Below are positions 25,302-36,330 of a stretch of DNA of 64,000 bases, one piece after another. The stretch lies in contig JASJZC010000005.1 in the NCBI GenBank assembly GCA_037178855.1, positions 8,680,001 through 8,744,000 of the forward strand. The letters are read 5' to 3'. Source of the DNA: Oscheius sp. JU75 (lineage: Eukaryota; Nematoda; Chromadorea; Rhabditida; Rhabditidae). The position numbers were made by a program, and so were the translations under genes. The number at the start of each line of letters is the position of its first letter. The stretch's first letter is position 1. The notes under the pieces are model-generated. The model was not told the DNA's origin and did not search any database. It was given only the letters and a program-made list of their open reading frames with translations.

Positions 25302-26120
25302 CTATGTGATAAACAATCCGAAAATAGGAGCCATAACAAACGACAAAGCGCTTGGATAACAACCTGTAGTAAAAGTTTCCGCTAAATACGTATGTTTTTT
25401 CGATGCTGTCTCGGTATGGATCAACTTTTTTGTTTCCAAAATGAACCAATTTGCTGCAACCGTGAAACAAATTGAATAGAAAAGAGCCAGAATACCGACA
25501 TATAATGCAAAAAGTATACGATCAATTAAAAGCAATTCAGATACGGCGAGTAGATCTTTAGTGATACAGCTGTACTTTGCTTCCATCTTATCAATCGAAT
25601 CATCTTGGTAAGCAATTTCAACACCGGCCGGTAGAGCTATAATCACGACGTAATAGGCCATAAGAAGCAGAAATTTAAAAGGAATATACTTTTTTCCTTG
25701 AGCCACTGTTCAGTGAGAAGCAAAAAGATGTGTCACAGTGCAATAGAAAGACTAAAATTAAAAACAACACGAGAGTTCTTAAATGAATAGTGGAAATGAT
25801 CCCCCGTAGAGATCCAAGAGGCTAACCTCCAGCAAAAGGGTCCGGAAAAAGCGGCTTGAAGAGGATGCCGATCTGAAACTGTCAAATGGGTAGTGCTCCA
25901 AATTACAGTATGTCAGTCACAAAAGCAATGTACTGAGGATAAACAATCTGTATCTGCACATATATTTTGTTATTCGAAATATGATGCAATAGATGGTGTA
26001 GGTTTTGACACAAAAGTTGAAGTAAGACACAGCATCGAGATAGTGGCTGAAAACTTTGCGATCAGTCATTTTATAGTCGAGTGGAGGACAATGTGCTTGC
26101 GTAGCGTTGAAACTTGCCAT
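25302..26120 (-). pseudogene. Srh/Sri-like chemoreceptor pseudogene, paralogue of the next gene
   Basis: The frame starts like its intact neighbour (exon 1 from 26120, with YTIYCIIFRITKYMCRYR) but is frameshifted before the TDI motif. The GGYPLG motif of the second exon is broken by a TAT-to-TAG change, giving GG*PLG at about 25828. Downstream, MAQGKKYIPFKFLLLM, YSCITKDLLAV and ANWFILETKKLIHTE are readable and parallel the intact gene, but the sequence ends after TM6 (VMAPIFGLFIT, stop at 25302). At least three inactivating lesions make it a clear pseudogene. Confidence 0.85.
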
Positions 26121-26231
26121 TGAAAGAGAATGTAGAAATGACTGAGCAGGTGCTTAGATATTGAACTGTAAACACCCGTCCGATGTCGGTCTAAGTGTAC
26201 AGAATACGAAGCACTTTATTCAAAGTACTTG

Positions 26232-27385
26232 TTAGATACGATGACCAAAATATCTAGGTGTTTCATCATGGCTTCTCGTATGGTGGTGTGTTATGATCAT
26301 TACTGTGCTTCTTCTCGTCACAGACTTGAACTTATCCAACACCATTGTCAGCCACCAGTGATACGTTGGATTCATGACTATTAGCACCAGCGCTCCACCG
26401 AGACCGAAAACTGTCATTGCCGCCATGGTAACCAGGCCGATAACTGAAAAATGTGTCATGACTGAAATCGAAACCTCACGTGGGGTCCACCTGGTCAATG
26501 AAGACAAAGGCAACTCACTCTCCAAGCCATAAACCTCTCCAATAACAGTGACTAGAAGGACGAATACAGGAGCGAGTACTATAGAAAGCGGCAGAAATGC
26601 TTGAATGACAACCTGGCGAAGGAGCTTTTTTTGCAGTCGTTTCAATTTCTCGGAGGCTGAGTCAGTGTGGATCAACTTCTTTGTGGCGAGAATAAACCAG
26701 TTAGCCGCTACAATAAAACAGGTAGAAGTGAATGCAATTGGAAGACAGACAAGAAATCCAAAACGTCGCCGATCGCAGAGAATGATATCGGGTACAGACA
26801 ACAGTTCTTCCGTTACACAATTATACTTTTCTCTCATTTCCATGCTTGCCTCTTTCTGGTAAGCTATCAAAAACCCTATTGCTGGTAGAAAAGGAATAAC
26901 CATAAAAAAGACCATGAGTACAATGAATTTTAAAGGAATATACTTCTTTCCTTGGGCCACAGTATAGCGGAAGGTAAACAGATGCGTCACGGTACCAACA
27001 GAAGTACAAAGTAGAAAAAATGTGAGAGCAGCTAAGTGTTCAGTTGAAACTGTGCCTCGGAGAGGTCCGAGTGGATAGCCTCCAGCAAATGGCACTAAAA
27101 AGAGTGGCTTGATGAGGATGCCAACCTGAAATCATTAACGTAATGTAAAAAACTCAAACTCACTGTGATGTCAGTTACAAATGCAATAACTTGATGATAC
27201 AACAAGTACCATCGGTATCTGTGCATATACTTTGTTGATCGGAATATGATACAGTATATAGTGTAAGAATTTACACATGTATTGAAATAGGAAATAATGT
27301 CAAGGATGCGGATAAAAGTGACATGATCACTCTCTTTATAGTCAAGTGGAAGACAGTTAACGATCGCGAGGTTAGAGACATTCAT
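26232..27385 (-). CDS. Serpentine chemoreceptor, Srh/Sri-like (Str superfamily)
   Basis: Nematode chemoreceptors of this type are 7-TM proteins, usually in ciliated chemosensory neurons. Exons 27385-27164, 27125-26519 and 26443-26232 join in phase to 346 aa. Family-like features: SYFNTCVNSYTIYCIIF (TM1), MHRYRWYLLYHQVIAFVTDIT (TM2 region), PFAGGYPLGPLRG, FRYTVAQGKKYIPLKF (TM3-TM4 loop), KYNCVTEELLSVP, KLKRLQKKLLRQVVIQAFLP (TM6 entry), and VFGLGGALVLIVMNPTYH (TM7). The last intron (26444-26518, 75 nt) has a strong GTGAGT donor. It is also an open multiple of three, so an unspliced 371-aa form is possible. This is the only intact member of the 25-33 kb cluster. Confidence 0.85.
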
Positions 27386-27506
27386 TGATAAAGAAAATGG
27401 AGCAGGTGCTTCTACTGAAGATATGGTGTGTGCTCGTCAGAAAACAGGGATACGTAAATTACCATAGTACTGAGCATGTGCTCACGCCTAGGCAATGGGG
27501 AGCCTT

Positions 27507-27823
27507 TCAAAACCTATGAAAACTGCTCCGACCAAAGTTCAAGGCGACCCGACCATTGGTTCCAAACCTTTTGTACACATAATGTTTAATGAGTGCACCG
27601 CAGTCCAATAACTGAAATGTGCTAGGTGTATGAGAAAATCTACGGAGATGGAAATGATTGAACTGGCTCTCACTCTCTTTTTTTTTAATCGAAACGAAAG
27701 CTATGGCTATGGCAGCAAAATAGCCGAACCGGGCTCGCTTAAATATCACAAACGCGTAGGTATAGATACCAGATTTTCAGTAATGCCCATGTACTTTTCG
27801 GCTATTTCATACATTATGTTCTT
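27507..27823 (-). pseudogene. Truncated Srh/Sri-like chemoreceptor (TM5 region only)
   Basis: The minus strand encodes MYEIAEKYMGITENLVSIP, then in another frame ARFGYFAAIAIAFVSI. These parallel MEMREKYNCVTEELLSVP and RRFGFLVCLPIAF of the intact gene at 26.2-27.4 kb. Everything N-terminal is replaced by the repeat at 27824-27912. The frame is shifted after SIP and decays downstream. Confidence 0.75.
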
Positions 27824-27912
27824 GTCGCTCCCGACTTTTTGACCAGATTCCCCGCCTCCAAGAGGAGGACCCTTTGACTTGTGTATTCGCGTGTTCGTAT
27901 GTAAGTGTGTGG
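27824..27912. repeat. ~88-bp repeat, copy 1 (inverted relative to copy at 50293-50380)
   Basis: GTCGCTCCCGACTTTTTGAC onward is almost identical to the reverse complement of 50293-50380, ending near CGTATGTAAGTGTGTGGC. It contains a CCTCC-TCTT-GGAGG hairpin. It abuts a truncated chemoreceptor at the same codon region in both places. Confidence 0.85.
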
Positions 27913-28039
27913 CTTCCTCGCTGTAATTATGTACCACCTCCTATATCTCTCTATTTAGATTTATTCACAATAATCATATATTTTCTATATGTCGTGTCAG
28001 GATAGTTTGCTGCGCTCGCAGAAGAAAGTCGCTTCCTTC

Positions 28040-29975
28040 CGCGTCTCTAATTGAAGACAGTAGACTACTCTCGCACATCAGTAGCCTGGACAACCTGGTG
28101 GCGCTACATGTCCGAATTGCTCCGTCTAAGGATCGGATCGCTGAATTGCCGAACGCTACGAACAGACGCCCGTCTTGCTGAGCTGAACGATGCTCTACAC
28201 GACGTCGACTTTGATGTGATTGCTCTAAGCGAGGTCAAAAGAAGAGGACGAGGAAGCCAAACCGTGCAATCGACAGGACATCTGCTGCTACACGACGGTC
28301 AGACCGGATTCATCGTGAACAGAAGATGGTCTTCATGCGTCACCTTCCAGTCCTTTAACGACCGAGTCTCGATGCTCGATGTCAAAACAAAAAGCGGAAA
28401 GGTGAGGGTCATTGGAGTATATGGCCCAACGTCTGCGAGTTCTGATGATACCTATGATGACTTCCTAGCTACCGTTGACACCGCCTTACAGTTCAAACGA
28501 GTACGTCGCGATCGGCTTCCGGGGGAAAGATTGCTCTGTAAGGTTGTCCTCGGCGACTTCAACAGCAAGGTTGGTTCGGGAATGCCGGGAGAACCACATG
28601 TCGGACCTCATGGGCTGGGAACAAGAAACGAAAGAGGGCAAGTTCTGGCTGACTTCTGCTCGGAGAAAAATCTCTTTGTGATGAACACGCGTTTCAAGAA
28701 GAGGCAATCACGAAAATGGACCTGGATCGCACCAAACATGGACACAAGGAACGCAATTGCCTGTATCCTGTGCTCATCCCCGCAACTGTTAACAGACGTA
28801 GATATAATAGGAAGGCTTCGATTCGTGTCCGATCACCGACTCCTGATGGGAAAGCTGACTCTGCCCTTCTCTCTAAAACGACCTCCTAGGAGATGTCCGA
28901 AAGTTCAACTGAACAAGCGCCTTTTCAAGTATGCTGTGGAAGAACAAGTCCAAGATGTTTAAACGACAAGCTACAACGACTGGGCGAACAAGGTGTTCCG
29001 CTGAAGATCATCAACATACTACGCCTCATTTACGATCAATCGTCCGTCAACGTCAATGTAATTGGAAAGAAAGTGCCAATCGAGATAAAACGTGGAGTTC
29101 TACAAGGAGACACAATTTCGCCTATCCTGTTTTCCTCTGTGATGGAAGGGAACTTCCGAAAGATGAATTGGCAAAAACAAGGACTGCGAGTGAACGGCAA
29201 AAAACTCACGAATCTACGATACGCTGACGACGCAGTATTGCTTTCTCACTCTGCTCAAGGCTTACAATACATGATGGAAACGCTGTCGGCAGAAAGTACC
29301 AAAGTTGGCCTTCACATCAATGCGGAGAAAACCTTCATCATGACAAACAGAAGAAATCTGCCGGTCACGTTGAGCGGCAAGAATGTTCTTTACTGTAATG
29401 ATTTCATATTTCTCGGATCGAGACTCTCTTTCGACGGGAACATTTCTCTAGAAATCAATCGAAGGATCAGATCAGCCTGGGCCTCTTTCAATCGCTTCCA
29501 CGAACTCTTCACAAATACAAGGATCACTCTCAAATACAAAAGGAAGCTCTACACACAATGTGTCGAGCCTGCACTCCTCTATGCTAGTGAAACTTGGACA
29601 CTGAAAGAGCGGGAACTGAACAAGCTCATCACCGCTCAGAGGAAGATGATGCGTAGAATGGTTGGAGTCACGCTGTTGGACCGACGAACAAATGAATGGT
29701 TACGCGAGACGGTGAAGCTGCAAGACGTCAGAATCAAGTGGATTAATAGAAAATGGAGATGGGCCGAAAAGATAGCCAACATGTAACACGACCGATGGAC
29801 GAAGACAATATGCGAATGGAGGCGACACAGGACGGCAGGAAGACCAAGAGCTAGGTGGAGAGACGATTTTGCAACAAGATGTGGCGAGAACTGGATACAG
29901 ATGGCTAAGGTGGACCCCGACAACTTCAGACAGAGCAAAATGCGACATATCGAAATGATATGATAATCGTAAATA
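28040..29975 (+). mobile_element. RTE-type non-LTR retrotransposon A, internally deleted
   Basis: The reading frame starts at ATG 28108 and encodes an apurinic-type endonuclease: LRIGSLNCRTLRTDARL, ALSEVKRRGRG, GDFNSKVG and VSDHRLLMGKL carry the expected Asn, Glu, Asp-Asn and Asp-His residues. At about 28900-28970 the sequence jumps to the middle of the reverse transcriptase (GVLQGDTISPILFS, YADDAVLL), so roughly the N-terminal half of the RT is missing compared with copy B. The C-terminus (MMRRMVGVTLLDRRTNEW, WAEKIANM) is cut by a TAA at about 29784, then reads on in frame to about 29961. The element ends with A/T-rich TAAATAAATAA, with no long poly(A). It cannot move on its own. Confidence 0.92.
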
Positions 29976-32880
29976 AATAATGTCGTGTCATGCTTGCTCT
30001 CCATTGATCAGGATCCGTCCTCGCTGTTCTCGTTCATGTCTCACTCATTTGCACTGCGAAATCATCTCTCTATCTCGTCTTTGGTCGACCTGTCATTCTT
30101 CTATATCTTCACGGTCTCCATTCGACTATTCGTTTCGTCCATCTATCGTCGCTCCAATTAGCTATTTTGTTTGCCCATTTCCATTTTTTCTTGAAAAACT
30201 CCTTCCTTATGTCAGGTAGTTTCACTGTTCCTTCTAGCCAGCCGTTTGTTCTTCTATCTAACAAAGTTACTCCGACCATTCTCCTCATCATCTTGTGCTG
30301 AGCTGTCCGTAGTTTGGATAGGTCCTTTTCTCGAGTAGGCCATGTTTCGGACGCATATAGTAAACAAGGCTTAATACACATCCTGTAGAGTTTCCTCTTC
30401 TGTGCCAGGCTGATCCGTTTGTTGGTGAAGATTTCGTGGAATCTATTGAAGGCATACCAACCAGATCGAATTCGTCTTCCGACTTCCAGCGTAGTATTTC
30501 GGTCAAACGATACTCTTGATCCCAGATATATATACTCCTTGCAGTACGGAATGATCTGGCCGTTGACAGCAATTGGGTTCTGGTTGCAGTTGGTCATCAG
30601 CTTCGTCTTTTGGCAATTCAGCGAAAGTTCTACCGAAGTGCTGTGATGGGCTAAATCCTCCAACATTGCTTCCAGTTCCCCGGCAGAGTGAGCAAAGAGG
30701 ATCGTGTCATCAGCATATCGAATGTTGGTAAGCAGCTTCCCGTTAATGTTTTACCCCGTACGTGTGCCAGTCCATACTCCGGAATACCTCTTCAACTACC
30801 GCGCTGAAGAGAGATGGCGAAATTGTATCTCCTTGCAGAACTCCTCTTTGCATGTCGATATCCACCGGCTTCCCACAGACTCGTATGTTGATCTTGGCTG
30901 TTTTATAGATGAGCTGAAGTACGCGGATGATCTTGGCGGGGACTCCTTGTCGGTTTAGAGCATTCCAAAGAGCTCCGTGCTCAATGGAGTCAAATGCTTT
31001 GGAGTAGTCGATGAAACCGATGAAAAGCGGGAAGTTGTATTCGACTGCTCTTTCTATTAGCTCGTTCATAACTTGTAAGTGGTCAACCGTTGAGAAAGAC
31101 TTCCTGAATCCTGCTTGCTCCGGAGGCTGATTTTCATCTAAAGTTCTCTGTATTCTTAATAGTAGAATTGAACTGAAAATTTTAAAAATCACGGACAAGA
31201 GTGCAATAGGCCTGTAGTTTTTGATGTCCATTGGGTCTCCCTTTTTGAACAGCAGCGATACCATCGAATCTGCGAGCTCGGATGGTAGAGTTTCGTGTTC
31301 GAGAATCCGATTCAAAATGGCTGCCAGCGGTTGAGACACATGTTCCTTGCACCAAATGAGCATGTCCGTCGTAATGTGGTCCTTTCCAGGTATCTTGCCT
31401 CTCTTCAGTTTTGATATTGCCTTTTCCACTTCACATCTTAGGATTTCCGGGACTGCATCATCATTATGTAGGACAGGCTGTAGAATAGGCACTTGAGACC
31501 GGTATAGTCCATCGTAGAAGTCTTTAACCACAGCACGTACATCATCCGGTGAAGAAGCAAGGTTACCATTCTCGTCGTTCAGTTGAGTTAAAACGTTCCT
31601 TGTAATCGTGTTTTCTCTCATAGCTCTTTTTATACTTCTCCCTTCTTCCAGCGCTTCCTTGACTCGGTTGTGATGTTTCACGCGAATGTCCTGCTTCAAT
31701 GATTCGCGAAGTACTCTGTTGACTAGATTGAATTCCACGCGATTACTTCTGGTCCCAGGTAGATGTTGTAGTTCGTGTCTCTTACAGAATAGATTGTGTG
31801 TCCTTTGTGAGATAGGCTTTGAGACAGGTACGGAGGCGATTTCAGCGGAATTGAGAAACATTTCTCTCATCATATCATACGTGCTCATGTTCAGCTGTTT
31901 AAGTTGGTCTTCGGTGGCGTATTGGAATAGGGCTCTATCAAGTCGATGTTTTGTCCTCTGGATCTTTTTCGGGACATGTTTCTTGTTGGTAATGCCAGTT
32001 TTCCGAGCACAAGACGGTGGTCTGTGTTGAATTGAAGACGGCCAATTATGTCAACGTCTGTAAAGGTGTTCGACTTCTGACTTAGGATGTAGTCTAAGGC
32101 GTTTTTTGTCTCCATGTTGGGCGAGATCCAGGTCCATTTCCTAGTTGGTCGCTTTGAAAACTTCGTGTTCATGATGTAGAGTTCGTTTTCAGAGCAGAAC
32201 TCTGCTTCGAAAAACATTTGACCTCTTTCGTTGCGATGACCAAGGCCGTGTTGCCCGATGAATATCTCGTCGTCTTCTCCACTTCCAACTTTGGCATTAA
32301 AGTCTCCAATAACGAGTTTGAAAAACCGACGTTCCCCGGAAGCCGAACACGACGTACTTGTCGGTAATTCAAGCCTTCGTTGACGCTTGCCAGGAAGTTT
32401 TCGTATTCTTCATCGGAGCTGGTCGACGTGGGGCCATATGCTTGGACCATTCTTACTGTTCCAGCAGGAGTTTGGACATCGAGTATTGCTACGCGACTCG
32501 TGGTGGCGCGGAAGGTGGAGTAGCTTGTCCATCGTTTGTTGACCAAGAAACCGACTTGTCCTGAGTGAAATAGGCAATGTCCGGATTGTTGTAGAGTTAC
32601 TGAGTGCCGTCCTTGTCTCTACACTTCTGAGAGACCAATGATGTCGAAGGGGATGGTATTAAGTCCGCATTCGAGTTCGACCAAACGAGCATCTGTCCGT
32701 AGTGTTCGGCAATTCAAGGTCCCTATCCGGAGGCTCAGCATGATAGACGAATACTGCTAGTCGGTTGTCCAGGCTACGACTAGAGGAAATAGATGTTCTT
32801 GCCCTCTAGTAGATGTTGGGAGGTGGAAGGTAGTCTACTTCAAATTGATCGAAGTAGATATTCTTCTCCAAATTCAGCAG
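29976..32880 (-). mobile_element. RTE-type non-LTR retrotransposon B, near full length but with stops and frameshifts
   Basis: Read on the minus strand, the copy begins with a 5' UTR sharing GTAGCCTGGACAACC with copy A, then ATG at about 32743 (LSLRIGTLNCRTLRTDARL). The endonuclease motifs (GDFNAKVG, DHRLVLGKL) need frame changes to be read. The reverse transcriptase is continuous from about 31888 to 30743 (PGKDHITTDMLIW, YRPIALLSVIFKIFSS, FIDYSKAFDSIEH, GVLQGDTISPSLFS). It then shifts frame to YADDTILFAHS and on to MMRRMVGVTLLDRRTNGW near 30.25 kb. A stop follows GLSEV early in the endonuclease. It is dead, but it retains most RTE landmarks. It lies tail to tail with copy A. Confidence 0.92.
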
Positions 32881-33089
32881 AGTAATTTGGGAACAACGTT
32901 CCTCCAGGAGAGCAATTACACCTTCTCTCTATACCCCAACCAATAAACTAGTATTCGAACCATTAGTGAACGGTAATATATCGTAGGATAGACGCATACA
33001 GACTCTCAATTCACAATAGACTATCTTCTTATAATAGCCGTCTGCCCTACGAACAGTTCTCTTGATGAGCTGACAGTGTTCCAACACCT

Positions 33090-33335
33090 GGTCTCAATGA
33101 TTAACATAATACATCATTAAAAGCAGAAACTTGAATGAGATGGACCTCTTCCCCTGAGCTACTGTGTACCGAAACGTTAAACGATGCGTGACCAAACCAG
33201 CAGATTCACAAATTAGGAAAAATATAAAAGCTGTCAAAGTGACAGTTAAACTATTCCTCGTAAAGGTCCAAGAGGATATCCACCTACGAATGAAAACATA
33301 GTAAGTGGCTTAGCCAAGATTCCAATCTGGAATTC
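33090..33335 (-). pseudogene. Srh/Sri-like chemoreceptor fragment (TM2-TM4)
   Basis: The fragment starts at a plausible acceptor and reads IGILAKPLTMFSFVGGYPLG, then after a frame change FRYTVAQGKRSISFKFLLLM. These parallel GILIKPLFLVPFAGGYPLG and FRYTVAQGKKYIPLKF of the intact receptor. Stops follow. No 5' exon or TM5-TM7 is attached. Confidence 0.8.
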
Positions 33336-33446
33336 GAATCAATCTTTCTTGTTTAGTTGCCTGACTGTTATACTCGAATTCAGAAGCGTCAAAACTATGA
33401 AGGCACTAACGAAACAATTCATTTGGATAGCTTAATTTTAAATGTT

Positions 33447-33799
33447 TCAGTAGTTGGTGACTTTTCCGTTGCGGGAGATCAACTGGAACAGACGGCTGTT
33501 CATCGAGAGAGGAAGATTTTTTAAAACGATGGGTTTCATGGCACTCCAGATGATCAGAATAGCATTTTCCGCGTTATCATTTATTTTTATTTTTTTTACA
33601 AAATTTTCTCTTGTCTTCGAGAAATAAACTGGATCCTTCCTCAAATCATGCCAATACGATGAATTCTCATCGGGACCGTTGTCGGAGAAGATGACCTACA
33701 GAAGATATGAAAATTTTTACTCACTTTAGTCCAATCAGTATTGAAATGGTGTCTGGCAAAAGTCGACAGTGCGGCGAGGAAGAAATCGGGGAGCAGGCT
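33447..33799 (-). CDS. Hypothetical protein exons, unknown
   Basis: Two blocks read in one phase: LLPDFFLAALSTFARHHFN ending at WTK, then VIFSDNGPDENSSYWHDLRK through an uninterrupted frame to a stop at 33447. They would be joined by an intron of only 29 nt (GTGAGT...TGTAG), which is at or below the accepted minimum, so the link is doubtful. The product is charged and soluble. It may be the distal part of the F-box-like gene upstream on the same strand. No domain is recognised. Confidence 0.3.
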
Positions 33800-34946
33800 T
33801 CATCTTCTGCTAGTCAAATGGACATTCCTTCTTCACAGTAACTGGTAGAACTCCTTGATCAAGAGTATTGTCCTGACGTTTAAATTCACAAGTTTGACAG
33901 TTGATCTTTCACAGCCTTGTTGTTACAGAATGTCAATAATATCGATCTCAAGATTCAGACGAGCAGGAACTGGATGAATTATATTGAGATTGAGAGGGCG
34001 GCTAAAACTATTGTCTCTTACGAGTTTCGTAAAAAATACTTATTGGTAAGTTCCACTATCCCTTATCTTTTCTCGCGATTTTGTTCTCTTCTTCGTCGTA
34101 TTTTGTTGCTTTATCAGTGCGGATAAACATGGTTAGTAATTCGAGTTGTTTTTGGTCTCTCTTTCATTCCGGTAAACCTCCTTTTCTGTGAGCCTTTGTA
34201 TCAAACACTCAGCTTGGTATTCCTCTTTCGTCGGTCCACCTCGATAGACCATTCACTTTACCACTGCTTTTCATAAGCAAACTACAGCTTTGCACAGCTG
34301 CTTTTCATTTGGTGTATTGAGTAAGTCAATACTTAAAACTTGTACTGAAACATAGAATAATAGATAAACTGGTAAATGTAAAAGAAAAACACCAGAAAAC
34401 ATAATCGAGACCTCTCGATTATGTTTTCTTTTCCATCGTATAGTCCGCATTTGGTACGTCAACGGATGATAATGATCAGGTCTCAAACGTTCTTTGGATC
34501 TACAGTGCGCCGTAGTTTTGGAAAGACCATTCGGAGCTGCGCCGTCTCGGTCATTCAAATCTACCTGGAAATTATCGAAAAAGCGCGGAAGGTGCCGCTC
34601 AGCGCTGAATGGAAATCCTGGAAGCGCGGTGCAACCTAGGCTTTTGATCAACCTCAAAATGGCCTTTCCTGAGCCATGTAATCACAATGTTTATAAAAAA
34701 AAAAGTAAGTCTGCCTAAAAAATATGTTGGATCGAGGTAGAGTAGAGCACTCAAGAATAATAATATTCGATACAAGGGAACGTGTATGTTGCTGTCGCGT
34801 TCCACGGTCACAATTAAATATGAAAATCATGGTGAACGCAGTTGTTTAGATCAACGTTAAAAAGTTTGCAGATCTTCATCAAAGCTAGATCCAAAATGGG
34901 GTGTACTTTAGGCATATTTGTTGTTTGGCTTTGACAGGAAGCCATT

Positions 34947-35392
34947 TCACTTTGTCCATAATCTTCTGGTCTTTCTGAATGTAAAAGTTCCTCTCGAAGA
35001 AATTATTCGTACCAGAACAAGATTGTCAAATCTGAAGAAACTAATTGCGACCAGCCTGTCTATTTCAGTTTCGGCCACATGGTAGTGATAGATCCTCCGG
35101 CTCTTGATTTTTAGACAAAAGTATAGGTACTTTTTCCGAAATTGCATTATTCCATAGACACGTTCCAGTTTTTCAATCGAAACGTCTCCTTCGAGAGAAA
35201 TATTGAATTGCTTCCTTTGGCAAATAATTAGATTCCAGACTGTTTTATTTGATTGAACGACTTTCGTGAATGTGCTGGGGTTAAGCTATAAATGCTATAT
35301 AGCAAAACTATATGCGAACTTACCTTCTTGCATATTTCGACAAGTAGAAGTTCAGGAAGGTTAGGAAATTTGAGAGGAGCTGGTTTTGTCAT
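34947..35392 (-). CDS. F-box-like protein (N-terminal part or short gene)
   Basis: Exon 35392-35324 encodes MTKPAPLKFPNLPELLLVEI, ending at CKK. It joins over a 38-nt intron to exon 35285-34947, which begins LNPSTFTKVVQSNKTVWNLI. Together this has the pattern of a nematode F-box (L-P-x-L-x-L-x-x-I ... L-x-P-x-x-x-x-x-x-x-x-x-V-x-x-x-W-x-x-x-I). F-box proteins recruit targets to SCF ubiquitin ligases through Skp1. The frame continues as a basic/aromatic stretch and stops at 34947 after about 135 codons. That is shorter than the ~300 aa of most C. elegans F-box genes, so it may be truncated or have missed exons. Confidence 0.5.
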
Positions 35393-35648
35393 AACAGCCT
35401 GCTTGACTGTTTCCTTATCGCATGGGACTGGTACACTCACCCACAGGAAAACACAACAAACGGCGGTGAATAAACAGAAGAAACTCGGAGACGTGGTTGC
35501 CCAACTTCCTGTCCTAACTTACCACCACAAGTTTGTCGATCTACATTGTTACTACACGGACGCAACTTTTTCTTGTTTTTATTTTTTTTTTTGAAGAATA
35601 GAGGGTAAACCTTAAAGATTTTCAGAAAAAGTGTCACAGAAGATAATA

Positions 35649-36227
35649 ATGCAATTCAGTGGACGTACTGGTACGGCACGTCAGTCCGTTTTCCTTTCTT
35701 TTTTCCTGGAAGATGTTCTAAAAAGCGTTCCTTTTTAGAAAAGAATCCATCGTTATTCTGCAATTTCAGTCGCTGAAGTACCGGAAATCCCGCCTCTGGA
35801 AACGTCCAAGGGCCGGCCGCGTAAGAAGCTAGACGAAGCCCTCCTCTCCGAGATCGAGCTCTGCTTGGCCGGAATCTACATGGACCCCAAGGAGCGGGAG
35901 GGACCTTCTCCTGTACTCCTTGAAGCTGGATGCACTAAACGTCCTCGGCTGTCACCAGCTTCCAACGGAAAAGTTGGTCAACCTCGCAGCCAAGTACGTC
36001 GAGGTTTGCCCGAATCTGATCAGGCCGGCCATTATTCGCTCGAAAAAAAGGCAATCAGGAGCTCTGACAGGGAGTTCTGCCCTCTTCTACATCTTCCAAG
36101 AGATCGGTTGACTCTACCCCTCGCTCAGCGGGCTTCCACGTCGCGTCATTGCCTGTTGATGAAAAATGTGACGGGATCGAGATCCACAATAAGACAATGA
36201 GAGCTGCAGAGTTCTATGCAAGTAGAC
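35649..36227 (+). pseudogene. Unknown protein gene with probable frameshifts
   Basis: A possible first exon (MQFSGRT, donor at about 35671) splices in phase to an exon starting at 35769 that reads AEVPEIPPLETSKGRPRKKL, then LSEIELCLAGIYMDPKERE. At about 35897 the good frame shifts: removing one G from the GAGGGACC run would give ...KERED followed by LLLYSLKLDALNVLG. After SSALFYIFQEIG there is a stop at about 36110, while a third frame continues SVDSTPRSAGFHVASLPVDE to 36227. Composition is much more GC-rich than the surroundings and looks like coding sequence. I do not recognise the family. It is either a recent pseudogene or a gene with assembly errors. Confidence 0.45.
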
Positions 36228-36330
36228 GGTTATAACCACCACTGTCAACTTTGGGCATTTGACTCTCGCAATTGCAGCTTGCTCTTCGATCACTCGCTTG
36301 AAATGACAATTCTCTCTCGTAATCAGAACC

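Noticed and set aside
29636-30219. Frames of 79-122 codons on either strand at the RTE junction
   Set aside because: Antisense shadows of the two retrotransposon C-termini; the real frames are the RT ends.
30704-30958. Plus-strand open frame of 84 codons
   Set aside because: It is the reverse strand of the RTE copy B reverse transcriptase.
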